In this document: positions 52,159 through 61,679 of the stretch, one piece after another
Position numbering within the stretch: position 1 is the stretch's first letter
Layout: each line of letters begins with the position of its first letter
Source: Bacillota bacterium
GTDB taxonomy: Bacteria > Bacillota > Clostridia > Lachnospirales > Lachnospiraceae
Length of the DNA stretch: 64,000 nucleotides
NCBI GenBank assembly: GCA_023386815.1
Contig: JAEWIZ010000022.1
Span: forward strand, 1 to 64,000
Direction: 5' to 3'
Program-made: the position numbers and the translations under genes
The notes under the pieces: model-generated
What the model was told of the DNA's origin: nothing
Seen by the model: the letters and a program-made list of their open reading frames with translations, nothing else
Databases searched by the model: none

Positions 52159-53451
52159 CTAAAGGCAAAAAACCGCATAATAGGGAACATACTTTACTCC
52201 GGCTGAAAAATCAAAGTTCTTTGGTGATACTTTAATGGAATATGGAAATTCGATCTTCTGTTTTAGGATGCTAATACTCTTTGACCTGGTATAATCAGAT
52301 TCAAAAATTTCGATCGGGAGCAGGGTTTGATCCTTTAGGAAGATAAAATCCACCTTTGCTATCGAGTCGGATTCCCAGAAAGCAAAAGGATAGTTCTTGG
52401 CTTGAAGAGTTTGCGCTACATAGTTTTCCAGTAATGCTTTTGTACGGTGTCTGAGTAGGTGTTCTTCCATTACTTCAGCTGTTTTGGTATGAAGCAAACC
52501 GGTATCTGCTAAATACAATTTAAAATTCGTATTTAGCTCAACATTCTGCCAATCCTCGGACTGAAAGGTGTTCCTTGGCTCCGCCAGTTGTTCACTGCTT
52601 ATTCGATTACAATTTAAAATAAATTGATCTTCCATAAGTCTGCGGATGGCATCCTTATACATGGCATGAGTAGTACCCTTTCGGATTAGTTTATATTGAA
52701 ATTTCTTATTTTCTTTCAGTAGCTGAAAGGGTATGCTATCATACACCTGATTCATCTTTAAGGCTTCACTGTCTGGATTATCTCTGATTATGGAATCATG
52801 GTAGGAACCAATTAGAAAATTATGCTGCTCTGTAATATTAACGGTAGCCATAAGATTCAAATATTCGTTGACCATGGCAGGCATACCGCCAATCTGGAGA
52901 TATAACTGATGCAAAGCTAGCAGCTCCTTATGTACAATCTCCGGTATCTTACGATTTGATTGAAAATGTGTTACGATGGATTCAATATACCACTCGTTAC
53001 TGGTTGCAAGTAGAAACTCATCAAACTCTAAAGGATTCACTCGGAGTTCTTCCAGATAAGAGGAATATTCCTGAGGAATTGGCCGGCTGGAGATACAGAG
53101 GATGAATCGAAAGACTGAGGATAAGCCCTCTAATTTGAGAAGTTCTAGTACCTCTTCGCAATAACTGATCTCATCTAAGATTAAGATTCGGGTTTCTATG
53201 GAGCTCTCCAGATCAATCTTATGATAGTCAATTATATCTAAGGCAATCTGCTCCGTTTTTCCTGATTGAAATAATGCCAAAGCCCTCGGTTCACGTTCCA
53301 AATTCATATAATAGATGCCGCCAAAAAAGGCCTTGGCAAAATCATATGCTAGATATGTTTTGCCCACGCCCTTTGCTCCAGTAAGCAGTATTTGTCTGCC
53401 CTCATCTTCTGTTTTCCAACGAATTAATTCATCAATAATTTTTCTTCTCAA
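52159..53451 (-). CDS. AAA_14/DUF4143 ATPase
   Basis: 430 aa. Walker A GAKGVGKTYLAYDFAKAF near 24-41; Walker B ILILDEISYCEE near 91-102; an arginine-type SRPIPQEY segment near 122. The C-terminal third is the DUF4143 domain (LNTNFKLYLADTGLLHTK, ALLENYVAQTLQAKNYPFAF, DFIFLKDQTLLPIEI), which resembles a restriction-endonuclease-like fold. Such proteins are common in clostridia and some are toxins, ATPases or nuclease regulators; the role is unknown. The gene ends only 7 nt before rluD on the same strand. Confidence 0.85.
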   Translation of the reverse strand: MRRKIIDELIRWKTEDEGRQILLTGAKGVGKTYLAYDFAKAFFGGIYYMNLEREPRALALFQSGKTEQIALDIIDYHKIDLESSIETRILILDEISYCEEVLELLKLEGLSSVFRFILCISSRPIPQEYSSYLEELRVNPLEFDEFLLATSNEWYIESIVTHFQSNRKIPEIVHKELLALHQLYLQIGGMPAMVNEYLNLMATVNITEQHNFLIGSYHDSIIRDNPDSEALKMNQVYDSIPFQLLKENKKFQYKLIRKGTTHAMYKDAIRRLMEDQFILNCNRISSEQLAEPRNTFQSEDWQNVELNTNFKLYLADTGLLHTKTAEVMEEHLLRHRTKALLENYVAQTLQAKNYPFAFWESDSIAKVDFIFLKDQTLLPIEIFESDYTRSKSISILKQKIEFPYSIKVSPKNFDFSAGVKYVPYYAVFCL

Positions 53452-53457
53452 TAAAAG

Positions 53458-54420
53458 CTACCCCTTATGTCTTAATTTCTGTAACAAATCTTGAAAATAA
53501 TCAGGAAGTGGTGCCTGAAATTCAACATATTCCTTTGTTGTCGGGTGGATAAAGCCAAGCACTCCCGCATGTAGAGCCTGTCCCGTAAGCTGGAATGGAT
53601 CTTTACTGGGGCCGTACACAGTATCTCCTAACAAGGGATGATGGATACTTGCCATGTGAACTCTAATCTGATGGGTTCTTCCTGTCTCTAAGGAACACTC
53701 CACCAGCGCATATTGATGGCCTAAGTTTTCTAATACAATATAATTGGTCGCGGCAGATTTGCCGTTCTTATGGTTAACCGCCATTTTCTTACGATCCTTC
53801 GGATCTCTGCCAATAGGTGCCTCAATGCGGCCCTGTTCGGTTTTAAAAGTATGATAAACAATTGCCTGATATTTTCTTGTAATAGAATGCACCTTTAACT
53901 GATCAGCAACGAATTGATGAGCCTTATCATTTTTACAGGCTACGATCACACCTGTGGTATCCCGGTCAATCCGGTGTACAATTCCAGGCCGCATAATACC
54001 GTTAATACCCGACAATTCACCCTTGCAATGATACATGAGGGCATTTACCAGTGTACCATTCGCGTGTCCGGCTGCTGGATGAACCACCAGCCCTTTCTGC
54101 TTGTTAACAATGATAATATCCTTATCTTCATAGATAATATCGATTGGAATGTCCTCAGGAAGGATTTCAGCCTCCTTTAATTCAGGAACCTTTACCATTA
54201 CAGTCATTCCTGACTTAACCTTCAGATTAGCCTTTACCGGCTTGTCTGCGGCAAATACTCTTCCGTCTTCAATTAGTTTTTGAATATAGCTACGGGAAAG
54301 CTCAGACTGAACCGTCGATAAGTATTTATCGATGCGGATACTGTCGTTTTCGTCATTAACAACAAATTCTAAGCTTTGCTCCTGATCCTCCTCTAACTGA
54401 AGTGCTTCATCTTCTAACAT
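53458..54420 (-). CDS. rluD: Ribosomal large subunit pseudouridine synthase RluD-type
   Basis: 320 aa. An S4 domain (DSIRIDKYLSTVQSELSRSY) at 27-90 is followed by the catalytic domain with IVHRIDRDTTGVIVAC, the catalytic Asp being in HRID, and QIRVHMASIHHPLLGD. RluD-type enzymes modify 23S rRNA U1911/1915/1917. AGGAAAGGAC precedes the ATG. It is linked downstream of lspA, as in many Firmicutes, and is the first gene of the core block. Confidence 0.95.
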   Translation of the reverse strand: MLEDEALQLEEDQEQSLEFVVNDENDSIRIDKYLSTVQSELSRSYIQKLIEDGRVFAADKPVKANLKVKSGMTVMVKVPELKEAEILPEDIPIDIIYEDKDIIIVNKQKGLVVHPAAGHANGTLVNALMYHCKGELSGINGIMRPGIVHRIDRDTTGVIVACKNDKAHQFVADQLKVHSITRKYQAIVYHTFKTEQGRIEAPIGRDPKDRKKMAVNHKNGKSAATNYIVLENLGHQYALVECSLETGRTHQIRVHMASIHHPLLGDTVYGPSKDPFQLTGQALHAGVLGFIHPTTKEYVEFQAPLPDYFQDLLQKLRHKG

Positions 54421-54459
54421 GTAAACGAGTCCTTTCCTGTGTGCCTATCTTGCAGCTGA

Positions 54460-55020
54460 TTATTTTTTGGAATCACTGGAGTCATCCTTAGCATCCTCAG
54501 TATTTGCATCTGCTGCAACCTTTTTCTTTTTGAAAAGCTGTTCCAGGAAGGCAAAATCATCATCCTTATAATAGAAAATAGCCAGGATGAATAATAGGAC
54601 GGAGGAAACGGTTAAATAACTGTCAGCAACATTAAACAAAGGGAAGTTAATTAATTCAAAATAAATAAAATCAATCACATGTCCCAGGAAAATTCGATCA
54701 ATAAAATTGCCGATTGCACCTGCCATAATGAAAACCACTAAAAGCTTTAATGCATTATATTTTTTGGCCTGAGGAATCTTAAAGTATAAGAATATAATCA
54801 GAACCATAACAATCATTGTAAAGATAATTAAAAAGGGAACCTTACCGCTCATAATGCCCCATACAGCACCATTATTTGTGGTATGCTGAAGGTTTAATAC
54901 CCCTGGAATAATATCGATTGGATTACGGCTTATTAAATCCGTCCTAACCCAATATTTCGTCAGCTGATCGATTGCTACCAATATAATAAATAAAAGCAAA
55001 TGCTTGATACGTTGTCCCAT
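54460..55020 (-). CDS. lspA: Lipoprotein signal peptidase II
   Basis: 186 aa. Four membrane helices and the two catalytic Asp boxes, NFIDRIFLGHVIDFI and FNVADSYLTV, are visible, as is the NNGAVWG signature. LspA cleaves diacylglycerol-modified prolipoproteins; substrates in this window include the DUF5050 lipoprotein. ATG 55020 is chosen since GGAGG lies 7 nt before it; an open frame of 43 codons upstream has no ribosome binding site. The C-terminus is unusually long and charged (KKKKVAADANTEDAKDDS). Confidence 0.95.
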   Translation of the reverse strand: MGQRIKHLLLFIILVAIDQLTKYWVRTDLISRNPIDIIPGVLNLQHTTNNGAVWGIMSGKVPFLIIFTMIVMVLIIFLYFKIPQAKKYNALKLLVVFIMAGAIGNFIDRIFLGHVIDFIYFELINFPLFNVADSYLTVSSVLLFILAIFYYKDDDFAFLEQLFKKKKVAADANTEDAKDDSSDSKK

Positions 55021-55164
55021 CCCAATACCTCCAAAATAGTGTCTTTTCTTAAGTACTTTATTTAAGTACTTTATTGAAAGCAAGTACTTATTGAAATTTA
55101 AGTCTTTTATTTTATATCTCATAACAGAGCTATCTAACCCGTAGGTCATTTATTATTAATTCTA

Positions 55165-56250
55165 TTATAAAATTATTTGTATTGCTTCTAGCATCTCTTC
55201 CTTTGATACCGAGGGATCAATGACCGAATCTCCCACTGCTTGAAGCAGAATAAAACGTATTTTATCAGAATCCATCTTCTTGTCTAATCTGGTAACCTCA
55301 TAGACCTCTTCAGCAGATAATCCAGGTGCATGAATTGGCTGTTTAAAGGCTTGAAGGGTTGTTAAGATATCCTGATACTCTATGGAGGTTATATTACCAC
55401 GTTTCATAGACATATATGCTGCGGCTGCCATGCCAATACAAACACACTCGCCATGCAATAGTTTAAACTCCATTAATTTTTCAACGGAATGCCCAATGGT
55501 ATGTCCAAAATTGAGTAACGCCCGATCTCCCTTTTCCTTGGGATCCTTTTCTACCACAGCACGCTTAATCTGGCAGCTATGATGAATCATTTCCAACAAG
55601 GTCTCAAAATCTTTTTGATGAATCTGTTCGCAATGAGCTTTTAACCACTCATAATAGTCTTTATCCTTAATTAAACCATGCTTAATGATTTCCGCCATAC
55701 CTGAAAAGTATTCCTTCTCCGGTAGGGAATTTAAAACCGTTAGATTCATATATACCAGGCTAGGCTGGTGGAAAGCACCTACCATGTTTTTATATGCCTT
55801 ATAATCAACGCCTGTCTTTCCACCAATACTGGAATCGACCATAGAAAGGAGGGAAGTCGGAACTTGAATAAAACGAATTCCACGAAGATAGGTAGCTGCT
55901 ACAAAACCAGTCAAATCACCTACAACGCCGCCGCCTAATGCAATTAATACATCATTACGGTCAAAACCGGCAGAGATTAACTGTTCGTAGCATAAATTGA
56001 CGGTATCAAGATTCTTACTTTGTTCTCCGGCCACAAAGGTGTAAATCTGTATGGCCTTGGCAAAGGGAGCTATGAGTTGAAATAACTCATTGGCATAATG
56101 CTTGCCCACATGGCTGTCTGTTATAATCAGGAATCTTCGATCATGCATTCCAAGTGCAGCAAGCTCTGTAGGAAGCTTCTTAAAATCCGGTTCCAGAAGG
56201 ATATCATACGCTGGTTTGTCTTCATAGCTTACAGATAGTTTATTCTTCAT
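55165..56250 (-). CDS. aroB: 3-dehydroquinate synthase
   Basis: 361 aa. NAD-binding GGGVVGDLTGFVAATYLRGI near 107-126, PTSLLSMVDSSIGGKTGVD near 132-150, and the zinc ligands E (AEIIKHGLI), H (LNFGHTIGHSVEKL) and H (LHGECVCIGM) are all present. It converts DAHP to 3-dehydroquinate in the shikimate pathway. The length is standard. Other aro genes are not in the window. Confidence 0.96.
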   Translation of the reverse strand: MKNKLSVSYEDKPAYDILLEPDFKKLPTELAALGMHDRRFLIITDSHVGKHYANELFQLIAPFAKAIQIYTFVAGEQSKNLDTVNLCYEQLISAGFDRNDVLIALGGGVVGDLTGFVAATYLRGIRFIQVPTSLLSMVDSSIGGKTGVDYKAYKNMVGAFHQPSLVYMNLTVLNSLPEKEYFSGMAEIIKHGLIKDKDYYEWLKAHCEQIHQKDFETLLEMIHHSCQIKRAVVEKDPKEKGDRALLNFGHTIGHSVEKLMEFKLLHGECVCIGMAAAAYMSMKRGNITSIEYQDILTTLQAFKQPIHAPGLSAEEVYEVTRLDKKMDSDKIRFILLQAVGDSVIDPSVSKEEMLEAIQIIL

Positions 56251-56457
56251 AAAAAATGCATAACCGCATCAAAACCTAAGACGAGGTCATGCCATCCTCC
56301 TTATCTATTTATCTTTTCTGGTAAAATTGACCTGATAATGATAAAAATCAGTATATAATCAATGTTATCTTAGAGCACAGTGATTTAAGCACAGTGACTA
56401 TAAGCATATTAACTTACAACTAGTTCGATTTAAATATATTGTATTAACCTTTTGTAG

Positions 56458-57228
56458 CTAAACATATAAAAATACTTTGACCGAGTACCTGCCCTTTTTT
56501 GTCTGATAGGAAGTACCTACATAAACGAACTTTCCCATTCCCCGTACGGATACGATATCATTCTCCTTTAATGTATGGCTATTCGATAAAATTAACTTAC
56601 CACCTACATATACCTTTCCACCTTCAATCAAACCGCTTAAGCTGCTTCTGGAGCTGTTAAAGGCTACCGATAAGATACTATCGAGTCGTACGGAGGATAC
56701 TGTACCTGTTATCTCTTTGTATCTGGGAGTATAGTTAAAATCCGTGCGGTCGATCAACTGTGATTTTATCATGGTATGCTTAACCTTATATAGTTGGTCA
56801 GCAATAAACTCACTGATACCGGAATGAGCAAATAAATAACCTTCATTGTCCGTAATCAGAATATCTCCGACCTTACTGCGATCCAATCCAAGATTTAAGA
56901 CTGCTCCTAAAAAATCACGATGACTTAAGCTGTCACTGAACTTTTGATTCACTGGGACTATCTTAATGCAGGAAATAGGATAATTAATATCGTCCTCCGA
57001 AAGCATATCGTTACCACAAAAGCAAAGTATTTTCCTCTCGGCTTCCTCAAAACCACCGAAAGTAAAATACTTTATCTTTGGCAATTCATTTTTAAGATTA
57101 ATCCAAATATTCTGTTCATTCAGATTTAGGAAATCTGAAAAGATACAGATGTTTCTTGAATAAGCCATATTAGCCTGGTCAAGAAGTCGTTTACGAAAAA
57201 TCTGTTCGTCCTTATCGAGATGCATCAT
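56458..57228 (-). CDS. ylmH: S4-domain RNA-binding protein YlmH
   Basis: 256 aa. An N-terminal part of unknown fold is followed by a C-terminal S4 domain (RLDSILSVAFNSSRSSLSGL then EGGKVYVGGKLILSNSHTLK). YlmH binds RNA and the ribosome and is encoded beside sepF and divisome genes in Firmicutes. It starts 4 nt before the sepF stop on the same strand, so it is translated with it. Confidence 0.9.
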   Translation of the reverse strand: MMHLDKDEQIFRKRLLDQANMAYSRNICIFSDFLNLNEQNIWINLKNELPKIKYFTFGGFEEAERKILCFCGNDMLSEDDINYPISCIKIVPVNQKFSDSLSHRDFLGAVLNLGLDRSKVGDILITDNEGYLFAHSGISEFIADQLYKVKHTMIKSQLIDRTDFNYTPRYKEITGTVSSVRLDSILSVAFNSSRSSLSGLIEGGKVYVGGKLILSNSHTLKENDIVSVRGMGKFVYVGTSYQTKKGRYSVKVFLYV

Positions 57229-57231
57229 AGT

Positions 57232-57804
57232 TTAAAATCTTGATTGCAAGGTTGGCGGTTCAAAGCTGCTCTGAATTAAATCAGAATAGTCACCAGAAAT
57301 GTCAACCGTATCAGGTGATACAATAAAGATACAATTAGAAATCCGGTGCAGCTTACCATTGATTGCATACACAGAACCTGAGATAAAATCCATTGTTCTC
57401 TGTGCAAGCTTGTCATCAAAGCCTTCCAGATTAATTACAATTGCTCTTCCGGTTAATAGCATATCGCATATTTCTTGAGAATCTTCAAATGTAGTAGGTT
57501 TCATGATACAAACTTCAAGACCTTTTGCTGTGGTACGAATTGGCACCACTTTGTTGGAGGAGGTTCTTTCCATTCTTGTTACCACCTTTTCATTTTTGAA
57601 GTCACTTGACTTTGGTGATGACTGAGCAGCAAAGGTTTGTTTCGGACTGACTTCCTCAAAGCGATCTAACTTCCGCTCTTTCTTCTCTAGACGTTTTGCC
57701 CGCTTTTCTTCCTTCTCTACTTCTTCTTCAACATAATCATCATAATCTTCATCATCTTCTGTTAACTTCATTGTACTCAGAAAATTCTTAATAAGATTTG
57801 CCAT
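57232..57804 (-). CDS. sepF: Cell division protein SepF
   Basis: 190 aa. An acidic/basic coiled N-terminus (LTEDDEDYDDYVEEEVEKEE then KRAKRLEKKERKLDR), then the globular SepF domain: VCIMKPTTFEDSQEICDMLL, AIVINLEGFDDKLAQRTMDF and ISGSVYAINGKLHRISNCIF. It links FtsZ to the membrane and forms rings at the septum. The N-terminal amphipathic start (MANLIKNFLSTM) is the membrane anchor. GGAGA precedes the ATG. It lies between yggS and ylmH, the usual order. Confidence 0.95.
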   Translation of the reverse strand: MANLIKNFLSTMKLTEDDEDYDDYVEEEVEKEEKRAKRLEKKERKLDRFEEVSPKQTFAAQSSPKSSDFKNEKVVTRMERTSSNKVVPIRTTAKGLEVCIMKPTTFEDSQEICDMLLTGRAIVINLEGFDDKLAQRTMDFISGSVYAINGKLHRISNCIFIVSPDTVDISGDYSDLIQSSFEPPTLQSRF

Positions 57805-57910
57805 TACTCTATTCTCCTATCTCTTTTTGAGCATTCTCGGAAATTTCTTAAGAGAGCTCTTGTTGCTATCAGGGTTATTATTTTAGTTATCTGGATGTAA
57901 AGGGAATCAT

Positions 57911-58666
57911 TTAGATACTATAATCGCGTTCCCCAAAAATGCCTGTCCCAACTCTTACCATGGTGGCACCTTCTTCAATTGCAACTTCAAAATCTCCTGT
58001 CATACCCATAGATAGAACATCAAAATGTTCCAAATATTTTTTTAAATCAACTACTGCTTCATTCAAAATGTTTCCATCACCAATATTATCAATGTTTTTT
58101 GTTTTTATGTCAACATATAATTGTCGCAATTTCTTAAAATACTCCCTATTTTTCTCGGGATTTTCTACAAATGGTGCCACAGTCATAAGACCACGAAGTC
58201 GTATATGGGACAAACGGCTCATTTCTTTGATTAAAGAAAATACCTCCTCCGCAGCTACACCGAATTTTGTATCCTCGAGGGCAATATTTACTTCAATTAG
58301 AATATCACTGACCAGATTTCTCTTAGCTGCCTCCTCATTAATCTGCTCTGCCAAACGCATGGAATCAACAGAATGAATCAACTCCGCCTTATCAATAATA
58401 TACTTTACTTTATTCCTCTGCAAATGACCAATTAAGTGCCATTTAACACCGGGAAACTTGTCATTTAAGTCCTCAAATTTTTGTTTCAATTCCTGAACCT
58501 TATTCTCCCCAAAATGGCGCATGCCCAGAGAAAATGCCTCCTCTAACAGCTCATTTGGCTTTGTCTTACTAACCGCAATTAAAGTAACCTCGTTCCGTGC
58601 TCTACCCACTCTATCACAAGCCGCTTGAATCCGCTCTTCTATCTGTTCAATGTTATCTCTCATCAT
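57911..58666 (-). CDS. yggS: PLP-binding protein YggS/PLPBP
   Basis: 251 aa fold-type III PLP protein. The PLP-binding Lys is in LIAVSKTKPNELL; HFGENKVQELKQKF, WHLIGHLQRNKVKYI and SMGMTGDFEVAIEEGATMVR follow. It maintains PLP homeostasis. It is the first gene of the yggS-sepF-ylmH unit. GGAGGAG lies 6 nt before ATG 58666 (a second ATG follows directly). Confidence 0.94.
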   Translation of the reverse strand: MMRDNIEQIEERIQAACDRVGRARNEVTLIAVSKTKPNELLEEAFSLGMRHFGENKVQELKQKFEDLNDKFPGVKWHLIGHLQRNKVKYIIDKAELIHSVDSMRLAEQINEEAAKRNLVSDILIEVNIALEDTKFGVAAEEVFSLIKEMSRLSHIRLRGLMTVAPFVENPEKNREYFKKLRQLYVDIKTKNIDNIGDGNILNEAVVDLKKYLEHFDVLSMGMTGDFEVAIEEGATMVRVGTGIFGERDYSI

Positions 58667-59101
58667 AATATGCTCCTCCTCCGCATGGAAATATAAACAC
58701 TCTTAAACAATATAACTCATGGAAAGTTTGACCTATAATGCCTCATAAATGCGCAGAAACCTGTGTACTTCCACTCATTAAAACTAAATTATTTATAGCA
58801 ATTAATGAAAAAATTAATCCCTTCAACTTCTAATAAAGACTCCGATACATTGCACTGTTCCTCTTGATTCGTTGTAACAAAATTTCATCCTACGAAATAA
58901 ACTACTAGAGGTCACCTTTCCATTCGAAACGACGATCTCTAACACTATATATCAGAATATAAAAATAGAATGTGCTTCATATCATAAGCTATTAAAAGCT
59001 ACCTTACCTTGTCTTAATTCGTCTTATAATAGGCATATACACTTTAATAAAAGGCATATTCTTTATAACGATATTAAAACAGTCATTTACATTATCTCGG
59101 C
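58667..59101. other. Gene-free interval before the yggS gene
   Basis: AT-rich region containing the yggS promoter. No RNA gene was recognised. It is followed by the 187-bp palindrome. Confidence 0.4.
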
Positions 59102-59288
59102 GTTCGGGAGGCATAAGTCCTCACAATCCTATAGTATAAGAATAAGTGTGCAGCTATGTTTTGATGGCGCAGACCGGCATGAAGTGCTTGCCTGCATTTG
59201 GCAAGCACTTCATGGTAAGGCAAGTCCAGATGAATATAGCGGCATACTTATTCTTCTCACTAAACCACCCGACTTATGCCTCCCGAAC
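59102..59288. repeat. 187-bp nested palindromic element
   Basis: Outer arms of 18 bp (59102-59119 and 59271-59288) are perfect inverse copies. A second stem (AGAATAAGT 59139-59147 with ACTTATTCT 59246-59254, extended by an 8/10 match) lies inside. The innermost 15-bp perfect stem (59178-59192 and 59200-59214) has a 7-nt loop. The whole could fold as one long, interrupted hairpin in RNA or DNA. It lies 14 bp past the HlyD-like stop. Possible nature: structured RNA, transcription barrier or miniature inverted-repeat element. Confidence 0.75.
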
Positions 59289-59301
59289 TCCAACTCTAAT
59301 G

Positions 59302-60687
59302 TTAATAAATAATCGCCTGATCAATCGCATTAGACCCATCCAATGCAATTTGATCATATGCAGATAATCCATTGGTAGTGGTATCATTAATGATACAGTA
59401 TTCATCATCCTGATAGAGAACTTCCACTCTTTTAAATACTGCGTAGCCCTGATTAACATTGTATACACCTAGTAATTTACTGGTCTTTGATAGGGTGTAT
59501 TCACTGGCGGCCTCCGGCAGCTGAAGAATCGTACCTGCCTCAAATAAAGAAGTATCAACATATTCATTGACCCCATCATCGTAGTAGGTATCCGCTTTTA
59601 CAAAGGGATATGTAATGTCACCTGTTTTTGAATATAATTTTTTAATTACACCTCTGTCCTGACTTTCAGCGCCAAAACAGAAATATTCCTTTGGTATTAA
59701 GTAAAACTCTTTTTCTACCAAAGCACTGACAGGAATCTTCAAGCCTTCTACAGAATTAAAATCTAGTTCTATCTCTAAAAAACGGTCTTCCAGATAATTT
59801 GTCATATACTTATCCATGGTTAAAACTGCATAATAGGTAGAATCTTTTGTGATAAAGGATAAGTCAGCGGTCATTCTAAATTCATCTTCAAGGATGGTAA
59901 ACTTAATCTTTTGGGACTCGTGGATGGAGTCGTACTGGCTTTTTGTCAGCGGAAGAACAAGCTTCCAGGTATCCGAGGTAACGAGCTTATAAACAGGACT
60001 GTCCTTTGTCATCATTTCCGTTGTACGAAGATTTGTTCTTTGATAATTATCTGTGTTAAAGGAATCCTCTGTGACAGCCTCAGGAGTAAGAGCCTCATAA
60101 GAATCCATATAATAGGATATGATTCCGCTTTCCGAGCTGGATACCATATTCAAGGCAAGAGCAGAACCTGAATTATCTTTCAGTGCACTACCTTCGTTAA
60201 TAACGGTGCTATTTAATAAATCAAGTGCTGTACTTTGAGAATTTTCCTTAAAATTATATACCGTAGAAAAGTCTGAATCGGAGTACTTGTCCTGAAAAGC
60301 TCGGATATCATGCCGAATCTCTGCATTGTCCCGATCCGTAATCTTTACCTGTACGTCATTGCTTTCGAGAACCGTATAAACTTGTCCGTTTGCATCTACG
60401 GAATATACGGAGCTATCCTTTGCAACTTTTGAGCCCTCTCTTTGGAAATAAGAAATATAGCCGGCTGATTTTGAATAAACAAGCTTCTCCTCACGTAAAA
60501 TAATACCTGTAATTTTATTATCAACTGCAGTTGTACCTTCATGCACTTCATAGATAGATAATTGATCTTTTGTTAAATAAATGTATACATTGATGGCAAC
60601 GTATAAAAATAATATTAAAAAAACAATAATACCGATATTAATACCCCTGCGTTTTTTAAATTTGACAACCTTGTTTTGATTGCTCAA
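59302..60687 (-). CDS. HlyD-like membrane-anchored protein
   Basis: 461 aa. A basic N-terminus (KVVKFKKRRG) precedes one membrane helix (INIGIIVFLILFLYVAINVY). An extracellular part with a barrel-sandwich-like start (DNKITGIILREEKLVYSKSA then GYISYFQREGSKVAKDSSVY) resembles HlyD/efflux adaptor proteins. The C-terminus carries LKIPVSALVEKEFYLIP-type beta-barrel strands. It is conserved beside sepF/ylmH in clostridia and is probably an envelope protein rather than a transporter partner, since no ABC or MFS gene adjoins it. The next feature downstream is the 187-bp palindrome. Confidence 0.8.
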   Translation of the reverse strand: MSNQNKVVKFKKRRGINIGIIVFLILFLYVAINVYIYLTKDQLSIYEVHEGTTAVDNKITGIILREEKLVYSKSAGYISYFQREGSKVAKDSSVYSVDANGQVYTVLESNDVQVKITDRDNAEIRHDIRAFQDKYSDSDFSTVYNFKENSQSTALDLLNSTVINEGSALKDNSGSALALNMVSSSESGIISYYMDSYEALTPEAVTEDSFNTDNYQRTNLRTTEMMTKDSPVYKLVTSDTWKLVLPLTKSQYDSIHESQKIKFTILEDEFRMTADLSFITKDSTYYAVLTMDKYMTNYLEDRFLEIELDFNSVEGLKIPVSALVEKEFYLIPKEYFCFGAESQDRGVIKKLYSKTGDITYPFVKADTYYDDGVNEYVDTSLFEAGTILQLPEAASEYTLSKTSKLLGVYNVNQGYAVFKRVEVLYQDDEYCIINDTTTNGLSAYDQIALDGSNAIDQAIIY

Positions 60688-60958
60688 GTGTTCGCCTCCT
60701 GTCTCGATATTCTTTCTTATTATACTTATTATCTTAACATTTTTAAACCCTTTTTTTCATTTCTTCACTAAATTTAAGTTAAAACAATAACAAAAAATTC
60801 TGCCCTTTCAGGTGATAGTGCATAAACAACAAAAATATGGGTATTCTAAAAGAAGAGCAATATCCCTTTTTCATTTGTTATTATTATGAAAAGGGAATAA
60901 AGTGATTTTTTAGTTATATATCCTGAATGAAAAGCAAAAGGCAAGAAGGAGGTTTCTT

Positions 60959-61156
60959 ATGAAAACATTAGACTATATTGCTTTAATATTAGTCGTAATC
61001 GGAGCCGTAAACTGGGGCTTAATCGGATTCTTTAATTTTGATCTTGTAAGAGCAATTTTTGGAGATATGACCTTGTTTTCCCGGATCATTTACTCCCTAG
61101 TTGGTATTGCAGGCTTATACGCATTAAGCTATTTCGGCCGTTTAAGAAATGATTAA
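60959..61156 (+). CDS. DUF378 membrane protein
   Basis: 65 aa. Two membrane helices: LDYIALILVVIGAVNWGLIG and IIYSLVGIAGLYALSYFG. The GAVNWGLIGFFNFDLV motif is diagnostic of DUF378. Function unknown; common in Firmicutes. GAAGGAGG lies 7 nt before the ATG. The TAA overlaps the first bases of an exceptionally long terminator hairpin. Confidence 0.92.
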   Translation: MKTLDYIALILVVIGAVNWGLIGFFNFDLVRAIFGDMTLFSRIIYSLVGIAGLYALSYFGRLRND

Positions 61157-61228
61157 TAAAATTGTAATATGACATATGAAAGGAGCGCCGCAATGGCGCT
61201 CCTTTCATATGTCATATTACAATTTTAA
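61156..61228. terminator. Exceptionally long perfect terminator-type hairpin (34-bp arms)
   Basis: Arms 61156-61189 and 61195-61228 pair without mismatch around the 5-nt loop GCAAT. The top of the stem is GC-rich (GGAGCGCC/GGCGCTCC); the bottom is A/T rich, so the right arm ends in TTTTA. It lies between the DUF378 gene (plus) and the P-loop gene (minus), which converge, and probably terminates both. Confidence 0.85.
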
Positions 61229-61259
61229 TACATCATAGTTATATTCATAAAGGTATCCA

Positions 61260-61679
61260 TTACAAAGATACTACAACATTCTTTTTTATACTTTCTGGAA
61301 GTTCGTTAAAGTTTTTTGAGATACTAAGAATCAAATCTACATTAAACCGATCTGATATCTTCTCTAATTTCGAATAAACAGACTCAAAATTATTGTCATC
61401 CACATAAGCAATTTTGAGGAAACTATCTAGAAAAACCGCCTGCAAATCATGATCACCTGAAATAATACCACTGATAAAACCGATAAACTCACTTTCATTC
61501 TCAATGAAATAATCACGTACGTTCTCTAATCGTATCTTATTACTCAGCTCGTACATATGCTTGTTGCTTTTGTCAAGATAAACAATGCTTCCTTTTGCAG
61601 CTCTCACTTCAGTGTTGGCTTTGTCGATAAGGATCTTCGTTTTGCCCTTACCTTTCTCACCTGAAATTATCTGTATCAT
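61260..61679 (-). CDS. Small P-loop NTPase
   Basis: 139 aa. Walker A GEKGKGKTKILIDKAN near 7-22; an LQAVFLDSFLKI segment near 80-90 could be Walker B. The remainder is alpha/beta. A conserved clostridial protein annotated as 'twitching motility PilT-like'; its actual role is unknown and there are no pilus genes nearby. AGGAGGAG precedes the ATG. The frame is complete. Confidence 0.75.
   Translation of the reverse strand: MIQIISGEKGKGKTKILIDKANTEVRAAKGSIVYLDKSNKHMYELSNKIRLENVRDYFIENESEFIGFISGIISGDHDLQAVFLDSFLKIAYVDDNNFESVYSKLEKISDRFNVDLILSISKNFNELPESIKKNVVVSL

Noticed and set aside
59146..59367. 73-codon plus-strand open frame
   Set aside because: It runs through the 187-bp palindrome and into the HlyD-like gene in antisense; no ribosome binding site and no protein-like composition.
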